From Nemertoderma westbladi (Eukaryota > Xenacoelomorpha > Nemertodermatida > Nemertodermatidae): a stretch of 26,336 nucleotides of DNA. The notes beneath the pieces were generated by a model. It was not told the origin of the DNA, searched no databases, and worked only from the letters and a program-made list of their open reading frames with translations. Location: positions 1-26,336 of the forward strand of contig JAUCBJ010004636.1 in the NCBI GenBank assembly GCA_032718475.1, in the 5' to 3' direction. The position numbers and the translations under genes are program-made. Shown in pieces: positions 18,699 through 26,336 of the stretch (positions within the stretch are counted from its first letter, which is position 1; each line of letters opens with the position of its first letter).

Positions 18699-21600
18699 CC
18701 CCAGGCCACCCACCACCACTGACCAGCCCCAGGCCACCCACCACCACTGACCAGCCCCAGGCCATCCACCTCCACTGACCGGCACTGGGCTGCCCACCAC
18801 CACTGACCAACCCCAGACCACCCACCACCACTGACCAGCCCCAGGCCACCCACCACCACTGACCAGCCCCAGGCCACCCACCACCACTGACCGGCACCGG
18901 GCCGCCCACCACCACTGACCAACCCCAGACCACCCAGCACCACTGACCAGCCCCAGGCACCCACCACCCCTGACCAGCCCCAGGCCACCCACCACCACTG
19001 ACCGGCACCGGGCTGCCCACCACCACTGACCAACCCCAGACCACCCATCACTACTGACCAGCCCCAGGCCACCCACCACCACTGACCAGCCCCAGGCCAC
19101 CCACCACCACTGACCGGCACCGGGCCGCCCACCACCACTGACCAACCCCAGACCACCCACCACCACTGACCAGCCCCAGGCCACCCACCACCACTGACTG
19201 GCCCCAGGCCACCCACCACCACTGACCGGCACCGGGCCGCCCACCACCACTGACTGGCCCCAGGCCACCCACCACCACTGACCGGCACCGGGCCGCCCAC
19301 CACCACTGACCAACCCCAGACCACCCACCACCACTGACCAGCCCCAGGCCACCCACCACCACTGACTGGCCCCAGGCCACCCACCACCACTGACCGGCAC
19401 CGGGCCGCCCACCACCACTGACCAACCCCAGACCACCCACCACCACTGACCAGCCCCAGGCCACCCACCACCACTGACTGGCCCCAGGCCACCCACCACC
19501 ACTGACCGGCACCGGGCCGCCCACCACCACTGACCAACCCCAGACCACCCACCACCACTGACCAGCCCCAGGCCACCCACCACCACTGACTGGCCCCAGG
19601 CCACCCACCACCACTGACCAGCCCCAGGCCACCCACCACCACTGACCGGCACCGGGCCGCCCACCACCACTGACCAACCCCAGACCACCCATCACTACTG
19701 ACCAGCCCCAGGCCACCCACCACCACTGACCAGCCCCAGGCCACCCACCACCACTGACCGGCACCGGGCCGCCCACCACCACTGACCAGCCCCAGGCCAC
19801 CCACCACCACTGACCGGCACCAGGCCGCCCACCACCACTGACTGGCCCTAGGCCACCCACCACCACTGACCGGCACCAGGCCGCCCACCACCACTGACCA
19901 GCCCCAGGCCACCCACCACCACTGACCAGCCCCAGGCCACCCACCACCACTGACCGGCACCGGGCCGCCCACCACCACTGACCAACCCCAGACCACCCAT
20001 CACTACTGACCAGCCCCAGACCACCCACCACCACTGACCAACCCCAGACCACCCACCACCACTGAACAGCCCCAGGCCACCCACCACCACTGACCAGCCC
20101 CAGGCCACCCACCACCACTGACCGGCACCGGGCCGCCCACCACCACTGACTGGCCCCAGACCACCCACCACCACTGACCAGCCCCAGGCCACCCACCACC
20201 ACTGACCGGCACCGGGCCGCCCACCACCACTGACCAACCCCAGACCACCCATCACTACTGACCAGCCCCAGACCACCCACCACCACTGACCAACCCCAGA
20301 CCACCCACCACCACTGACCAGCCCCAGGCCACCCACCACCACTGACCAGCCCCAGGCCACCCACCACCACTGACCGGCACCGGGCCGCCCACCACCACTG
20401 ACTGGCCCCAGACCACCCACCACCACTGACCAGCCCCAGGCCACCCACCACCACTGACCGGCACCGGGCCGCCCGCCACCACTGACTGGCCCCAGACCAC
20501 CCACCACCACTGACCAGCCCCAGGCCACCCACCACCACTGACCGGCACCGGGCCGCCCACCACCACTGACCAGCCCCAGGCCACCCACCACCACTGACCA
20601 GCCCCAGGCCACCCACCACCACTGACCGGCACCGGGCCGCCCACCACCACTGACCAACCCCAGACCACCCAGCACCACTGACCAGCCCCAGGCACCCACC
20701 ACCCCTGACCAGCCCCAGGCCACCCACCACCACTGACCGGCACCGGGCTGCCCACCACCACTGACCAACCCCAGACCACCCATCACTACTGACCAGCCCC
20801 AGGCCACCCACCACCACTGACCAGCCCCAGGCCACCCACCACCACTGACCGGCACCGGGCCGCCCACCACCACTGACCAACCCCAGACCACCCACCACCA
20901 CTGACCAGCCCCAGGCCACCCACCACCACTGACTGGCCCTAGGCCACCCACCACCACTGACCGGCACCAGGCCGCCCACCACCACTGACCAGCCCCAGGC
21001 CACCCACCACCACTGACCAGCCCCAGGCCACCCACCACCACTGACCGGCACCGGGCCGCCCACCACCACTGACCAACCCCAGACCACCCACCACCACTGA
21101 CCAGCCCCAGGCCACCCACCACCACTGACCGGCACCGGGCCGCCCACCACCACTGACCAACCCCAGACCACCCACCACCACTGACCAGCCCCAGGCCACC
21201 CACCACCACTGACTGGCCCCAGGCCACCCACCACCACTGACCGGCACCGGGCCGCCCACCACCACTGACCAACCCCAGACCACCCACCACCACTGACCAG
21301 CCCCAGGCCACCCACCACCACTGACTGGCCCCAGGCCACCCACCACCACTGACCAGCCCCAGGCCACCCACCACCACTGACCGGCACCGGGCCGCCCACC
21401 ACCACTGACCAACCCCAGACCACCCATCACTACTGACCAGCCCCAGGCCACCCACCACCACTGACCAGCCCCAGGCCACCCACCACCACTGACCGGCACC
21501 GGGCCGCCCACCACCACTGACCAGCCCCAGGCCACCCACCACCACTGACCGGCACCGGGCCGCCCACCACCACTGACCAACCCCAGACCACCCACCACCA

Positions 21601-23415
21601 CTGACCAGCCCCAGGCCACCCACCACCACTGACTGGCCCCAGGCCACCCACCACCACTGACCAGCCCCAGGCCACCCACCACCACTGACCGGCACCGGGC
21701 CGCCCACCACCACTGACCAACCCCAGACCACCCATCACTACTGACCAGCCCCAGGCCACCCACCACCACTGACCAGCCCCAGGCCACCCACCACCACTGA
21801 CCGGCACCGGGCCGCCCACCACCACTGACCAGCCCCAGGCCACCCACCACCACTGACCGGCACCAGGCCGCCCACCACCACTGACTGGCCCTAGGCCACC
21901 CACCACCACTGACCGGCACCAGGCCGCCCACCACCACTGACCAGCCCCAGGCCACCCACCACCACTGACCAGCCCCAGGCCACCCACCACCACTGACCGG
22001 CACCGGGCCGCCCACCACCACTGACCAACCCCAGACCACCCACCATCACTGACCAGCCCCAGGCCACCCACCACCACTGACTGGCCCCAGGCCACCCACC
22101 ACCACTGACCGGCACCGGGCCGCCCACCACCACTGACCAACCCCAGACCACCCACCACCACTGACCAGCCCCAGGCCACCCACCACCACTGACTGGCCCC
22201 AGGCCACCCACCACCACTGACCGGCACCGGGCCGCCCACCACCACTGACCAACCCCAGACCACCCACCACCACTGACCAGCCCCAGGCCACCCACCACCA
22301 CTGACTGGCCCCAGGCCACCCACCACCACTGACCAGCCCCAGGCCACCCACCACCACTGACCGGCACCGGGCCGCCCACCACCACTGACCAACCCCAGAC
22401 CACCCATCACTACTGACCAGCCCCAGGCCACCCACCACCACTGACCAGCCCCAGGCCACCCACCACCACTGACCGGCACCGGGCCGCCCACCACCACTGA
22501 CCAGCCCCAGGCCACCCACCACCACTGACCGGCACCAGGCCGCCCACCACCACTGACTGGCCCTAGGCCACCCACCACCACTGACCGGCACCAGGCCGCC
22601 CACCACCACTGACCAGCCCCAGGCCACCCACCACCACTGACCAGCCCCAGGCCACCCACCACCACTGACCAGCCCCAGGCCACCCACCACCACTGACTGG
22701 CCCCAGGCCACCCACCACCACTGACCGGCACCGGGCCGCCCACCACCACTGACCAACCCCAGACCACCCACCACCACTGACCAGCCCCAGGCCACCCACC
22801 ACCACTGACTGGCCCCAGGCCACCCACCACCACTGACCGGCACCGGGCCGCCCACCACCACTGACCAACCCCAGACCACCCACCACCACTGACCAGCCCC
22901 AGGCCACCCACCACCACTGACTGGCCCCAGGCCACCCACCACCACTGACCAGCCCCAGGCCACCCACCACCACTGACCGGCACCGGGCCGCCCACCACCA
23001 CTGACCAACCCCAGACCACCCATCACTACTGACCAGCCCCAGACCACCCACCACCACTGACCAACCCCAGACCACCCACCACCACTGACCAGCCCCAGGC
23101 CACCCACCACCACTGACCAGCCCCAGGCCACCCACCACCACTGACCGGCACCGGGCCGCCCACCACCACTGACTGGCCCCAGACCACCCACCACCACTGA
23201 CCAGCCCCAGGCCACCCACCACCACTGACCGGCACCGGGCCGCCCACCACCACTGACCAACCCCAGACCACCCATCACTACTGACCAGCCCCAGGCCACC
23301 CACCACCACTGACTGGCCCCAGGCCACCCACCACCACTGACCGGCACCGGGCCGCCCACCACCACTGACTGGCCCCAGGCCACCCACCACCACTGACTGG
23401 CCCCAGGCCACCCAC
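18699..23415. repeat. 28-bp minisatellite, about 168 units, with higher-order structure
   Basis: Each unit has a nearly constant half, CCCACCACCACTGA, and a 14-base half that exists in a few discrete types: CCAGCCCCAGGCCA (a), CCGGCACCGGGCCG (b), CCAACCCCAGACCA (c), CTGGCCCCAGGCCA (d) and rarer hybrids. The common order is a-a-b-c (112 bp) or a-d-b-c (112 bp), with extended variants. One unit is 27 bases long (near 18950) and recurs near 20690. Landmark variants remain in exact 28-base register over kilobases. The minus strand is G-rich and lacks stops in most frames, so several very long minus-strand frames (up to 790 codons) appear. Many of them begin at GTG just after a TGA created by the CATCACTACT variant. 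They are artefacts of periodicity and are not annotated as genes. Confidence 0.97.
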
Positions 23416-23486
23416 TCTAAATCCGACCCTGAGTATCTTGAAACACCAGTTGCAGGGTTTCGTAAGTTTTGGATTAATAAAAATAC
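23416..23486 (-). other. intron start (minus strand) between GPCR exon and minisatellite
   Basis: These 71 bases separate the candidate donor at 23486 from the edge of the array at 23415. No coding signal is seen. Confidence 0.5.
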
Positions 23487-23734
23487 CTGGCATTGTCATC
23501 AGTCATCGCATAATATGTATACACATTAGGATCACTAAACAGCTCATACATATTACAACCTACACTACATAACAGGCTTTCTATTGCAATTCTAGTTCTA
23601 AAATAAATAATTACCTTTGTACAAAGTGTTTGCGCTTTCAGGGGAAAAGCCAATGTTAATAGTCTGTCGAATGTAAAAGCAACCAGGATGAAGTTAGCAG
23701 AACGAGAGGATGCGATGTCGTGCCAGTGTAGAAT
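23487..23734 (-). CDS. class A GPCR exon: TM3 core, ICL2 and possible TM4
   Basis: This exon is from a rhodopsin-family, probably peptide-type, receptor of the plasma membrane. The acceptor is TTAATTCAG, so the exon begins at 23734 with ILHWHDIASS. It continues FILVAFTFDRLLTLAFPLK, which contains the Asp-Arg motif at the end of TM3 and the Pro of ICL2, then AQTLCTK. From there the frame stays open to a second donor (GCCAG followed by GTATTT) at 23487, ending DPNVYTYYAMTDDNA. An alternative donor (AAG followed by GTAATT) at 23615 would end the exon at CTK, giving exactly 40 codons in phase 0. The longer form lacks the TM4 tryptophan and has an extra VIIYF that lengthens the ICL2-TM4 spacing, so the shorter end is a serious alternative. 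Together with the upstream exon it gives canonical TM3 numbering. No ligand can be assigned. Confidence 0.72.
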
Positions 23735-23894
23735 CTGAATTAATGAATAAAACAATACAATTCCTTAATTGGTTGGTTGAAGTTACTGTAGGGAGCCGAC
23801 TGTATAACTTGAAAAATAATACATTTGAAAAATACTTTACGAAATTGAACAAAACTGGAAAATATTTGACACCGTAGAATGTAATATAACTCAC
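23735..23894 (-). other. 160-bp GPCR intron (GT-AG)
   Basis: On the minus strand the intron starts GTGAGT (23894-23889) and ends TTAATTCAG (to 23735), with a T-rich tract before the AG. It interrupts the coding sequence in phase 0 just after the TM3 cysteine. Confidence 0.72.
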
Positions 23895-24002
23895 CATGCA
23901 AACAACATTCGATGTATTGAGTAGCTTAAAATCAAAGGCGACATCCAGCCAAGTAATAACTGAATCCCAAATCATTGACATAGTATCAACCACTGCCAAC
24001 CC
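23895..24002 (-). CDS. class A GPCR exon: TM2, ECL1 and TM3 cysteine
   Basis: The exon is 108 bp, 36 codons, phase 0 at both ends. The acceptor is TTTATCCAG (AG at 24004-24003) and the donor is GTGAGT. It encodes LAVVDTMSMIWDSV, the TM2 LAxxD signature with its sodium-pocket Asp, then WLDVAFDFKLLNTSN (ECL1) and VVCM with the TM3 cysteine that normally forms the ECL2 disulfide. From this Cys to the Asp of the next exon's Asp-Arg motif is 24 residues after splicing, exactly the class A distance (3.25 to 3.49). Upstream exons for the N-terminus and TM1 should lie at higher coordinates, and TM5-TM7 at lower coordinates or outside the window. None was recognised here. Confidence 0.75.
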
Positions 24003-24559
24003 CTGGATAAATGATTTAATAAAACCTTATTGCATTTAGTATTCATTATTAGTTACCGTTAAGTTATTAGTTAATTAATATCTCTAAATTTAATTAATAG
24101 TCTACTGTACTATGCAGTAGTAAGCTTGTTACATACATACGGACGATAATACTGTCTGATTAGGAATGTTGGCCTACTTTATTTCTTTATTACTCAGTAA
24201 TTAGTTTATAATTATTATTATAATCATACATACCCCTAGCGGTAGTAGGCCCTACAGAGGCAAAGCGTACGTACATATGTACATGTTCGTTGGGCTTCGC
24301 GCAGCACGAGGCTCAGTTAACAGATACAGATTAACTCTATTAAACCCGGGGGGGGGGGGGGTCCATATGACCACTCCCGTGGTTTTTTTATTATAATTCT
24401 GAAACTAACGCAGTTGGGAATCTGAAATTTTATGACTTTTCCTATAAATCTATTGTCTTCCTAGTAGTGAAAACCGTTTTCAAAAATATTGCGTAGTTTT
24501 TGAGATATAGCACCATTTGTTTAACCCTACTTTTGGCACTTTTTTTGAGACGTTTTTTG
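24003..24559. other. AT-rich stretch, probable GPCR intron, with a 14-G run
   Basis: No exon is recognised. A run of 14 G is at 24348-24361. If the GPCR model is right, this is the intron upstream of the TM2 exon on the minus strand. Confidence 0.5.
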
Positions 24560-25400
24560 AAAATTTCATTTTATTAAATATGAATTGTAACATCTCTATT
24601 TTTGATTTACACCGTTTTTTTGGTGTTAGCAATTGGATGGAATTCATATAAATTGATATAGAAATTTCAAACTTGTTTATTTCGCCGGGTGCCAAATTTT
24701 TGTGCCAGCACCAAATTTTGAAATATGTCAATTTTGTAAATTGATTGTTTGAAACTTGTTTTTTTACGCAATTGGGGTTTTTTGGGGTTCTGGTTTCGTT
24801 GGAATATATACGAGTTGCACCAAGCGTATCAAGAGTATTTTTCGGTGCTGTGAGCAAATTTTGCTGCTAGCACGAAATTTTGAAAATCCATTCAATAGAT
24901 AAAATTGCTTGCGATAATATATTTCTTGCGTTTTAGAGGTTTATGGCTGTTCTGAATTCAATGGAATATATTATTATCAAACTAGACATCTGAAACTTGT
25001 ATTTTTCGGAAGTGGGTGCAAAATGTGGTGCTTGCACCAAATTTTGAAAACCATCAAAAATATAAATTGACTGTGTCACCTTGTTTCTTGCGTTATACGG
25101 GTTTGTGAGGGTTCTGAATTCAATGGAATCAGTAAAATTTTCATAAGAATTTGCAAACTTGTATTTTTCGCTGGTGGGTGAAAATTGTTGTGCCAGCACT
25201 AAATTTTGGAAAATAAGCAAATTGATCAGTAGATAGTATCATCTTGTATCTTGCGTTATACGGGTTTATGATGGTCCTGAATCCGATGGAATCAATAAAA
25301 ACAGCATTGGACATCGCAAACTTGTACTTTTTGTTGATGGGTACGAAATTTGGTGTAGCACCAAAATTGCAAATTACGCCGGAAAATACAAGTAGCAATG
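24560..25400. repeat. diverged tandem repeat of about 162-bp period, about five units
   Basis: The block AAACTTGTATTTTTCG recurs at 24993, 25155 and 25318 (with changes), and a shorter form starts at 24669, exactly two periods before 24993. A degenerate unit lies between them near 24831. Each block is followed by a GTGCCAGCACCAAATTTTG-like block and then by CTTGCGTTATACGGGTTTATG and GAATTCAATGGAATC. Sequence identity between units is moderate. The period is divisible by three, so minus-strand frames repeat a 54-residue pattern (PTSEKYKF, IEFRT, NPYNAR), broken by stops and shifts. Confidence 0.75.
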
Positions 25401-25929
25401 ATCTGGCATATTAGAAATGTATTCCATTATAATCAGCGCCCTAGAAAACCTGATAATGTGAATTTATAGCATCGTATAAGTGATTTAAAATTTTTGTGTT
25501 CTAACTGAAAAGTTCTGGTTTACTTGTTTTTTTCATTTTTTTTCCTACGCAGAGGACTAAACAGCCATTTATAGTAATCATATCATTTTTTAATATTTTC
25601 CAATGTATTTTGCGCCCCAGAAAACCTGTATTGAAAAACAATTAGCCGAAAAATGTAACTTTCAAATTTTGTGAAAATTGTGCACTACTTGTAATTTTGG
25701 TGCTGCAATATAACCACCCCAGTACATTTTTTCGAATTTTTTTCGGTCGGATCCAGACTAGTAATACCTACGTACAAAAAAAATACGCTTTCATAAAAAT
25801 TTGTAGATTTTAGAGGGGAGGGGGTCAATATTGAATATTAATAGTAATTTAATATTACAGTACTGGAAAATTTACCGTCAATATCATTATTAATAAGATC
25901 AGCTAGTAAATTATTAATAATAGTCAAAT
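25401..25929. other. AT-rich non-coding stretch, no gene
   Basis: T-runs, a GGGGAGGGGG patch at about 25815, and short AT repeats are present. I see no coding or structural signal. Confidence 0.5.
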
Positions 25930-26052
25930 TTTAATAATTAAATTTTAATAAATTTAAATAATTAAATTTTAATAAATTTAAATAATTAAATTTTAATAAA
26001 TTTAAATAATTAAATTTTAATAAATTTAAATAATTAAATTTTAATAATTAAA
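25930..26052. repeat. 24-bp AT-only tandem repeat
   Basis: The unit AATAATTAAATTTTAATAAA plus TTTA recurs about five times without a single G or C. Each unit contains overlapping palindromes (TAAATTTA, AATTATT-type), so both strands can fold back. Confidence 0.9.
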
Positions 26053-26336
26053 GGTCAAATTTTCAAATGGTTATTTTATTAGTTAATCTAGAGCAGAATT
26101 TAATGAGGAGTTCAAATCTGTAAACCGCTTAGTGAGACGTCTTTTAGTTCTAGAGTTATCGTTGGTTTTCCGTATGTCGGTCTGTCCGTCAAATTGTATG
26201 AAAGACAGACGACCGACAGACAGACAGACTAGATTCCACCAAACATTAAAACTGACATCAGAAATGAAATCAGCGACCCCGAAAACCCCCATATTGAAAA
26301 TTTTAGATCCGTGGTGTGTATCCTTCGTGCCATCTT
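26053..26336. other. non-coding stretch with a GTCT/GACA foldback
   Basis: GTCGGTCTGTCCGTC (26176-26190) faces GACAGACGACCGAC (26204-26217) across a 13-base spacer, followed by further GACA repeats to about 26229. The arms pair imperfectly. The minus-strand frame at 26083-26292 crosses this foldback and carries no recognised domain. Confidence 0.5.

Noticed and set aside
18588-23411. Very long minus-strand open frames (up to 790 codons) of Gly/Trp/Val-rich repeats
   Set aside because: All arise from a 28-bp repeat that lacks stops on the minus strand in most frames. They overlap each other in all three frames and often begin at GTG after a variant-created TGA. No initiation or splice context supports translation.
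23598-23614. GTAATTATTTATTTTAG as a 17-nt intron in the GPCR
   Set aside because: Removing it shifts the frame straight into a stop codon, and such a short intron is not expected in an animal.

Overview
The window looks like invertebrate metazoan nuclear DNA. The evidence is GT-AG exons of a class A G protein-coupled receptor, a BEL/Pao LTR retrotransposon family, RTE-like non-LTR retrotransposons (LINEs) with very short 3' tails, a tRNA-derived SINE candidate, a foldback/MITE element, and several unrelated tandem arrays in AT-rich intergenic or intronic DNA. No bacterial-type operons, ribosome binding sites or CRISPR arrays are present. The phylum cannot be fixed from the sequence; a lophotrochozoan or other marine invertebrate is a guess.

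Layout: 1-1165 is a nearly perfect 60-bp satellite. 1166-3995 is mostly non-coding, with a SINE candidate (about 2690-2945) and a diverged local duplication (3409-3660). 3996-5530 is a 5'-truncated LINE (family D, minus strand). 6145-9968 is a decayed BEL/Pao copy (plus strand) that joins the gag N-terminal half directly to RNase H/integrase. 9988-10115 is a 3' stub of a second LINE family (family C). 10899-11760 holds an unrecognised decayed coding stretch in three successive frames. 11880-14555 is a second BEL/Pao copy on the minus strand holding mainly gag. 14555-15165 is another family-C LINE fragment. 15566-15879 is a foldback element with about 144-bp arms. 16480-18698 is a head-to-tail partial dimer of family-C LINE. 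18699-23415 is a 28-bp minisatellite of about 168 units, each with a constant half and a variable half. 23487-24002 holds two exons of a GPCR on the minus strand. 24560-25400 is a diverged 162-bp repeat, and 25930-26050 is a 24-bp AT array.

The only credible host gene is the GPCR. Splicing the two exons gives the canonical class A spacing from the TM3 cysteine to the Asp-Arg motif. Its downstream intron, if the gene continues, would begin about 70 bp before the minisatellite, so the G-rich strand of the array would be in the pre-mRNA. The mobile elements are all broken. They form inverted pairs (BEL copy 1 with copy 2; LINE B with LINE C) that could generate hairpin RNA. The very long open frames inside the two tandem arrays come from repeat periodicity and are not called as genes.
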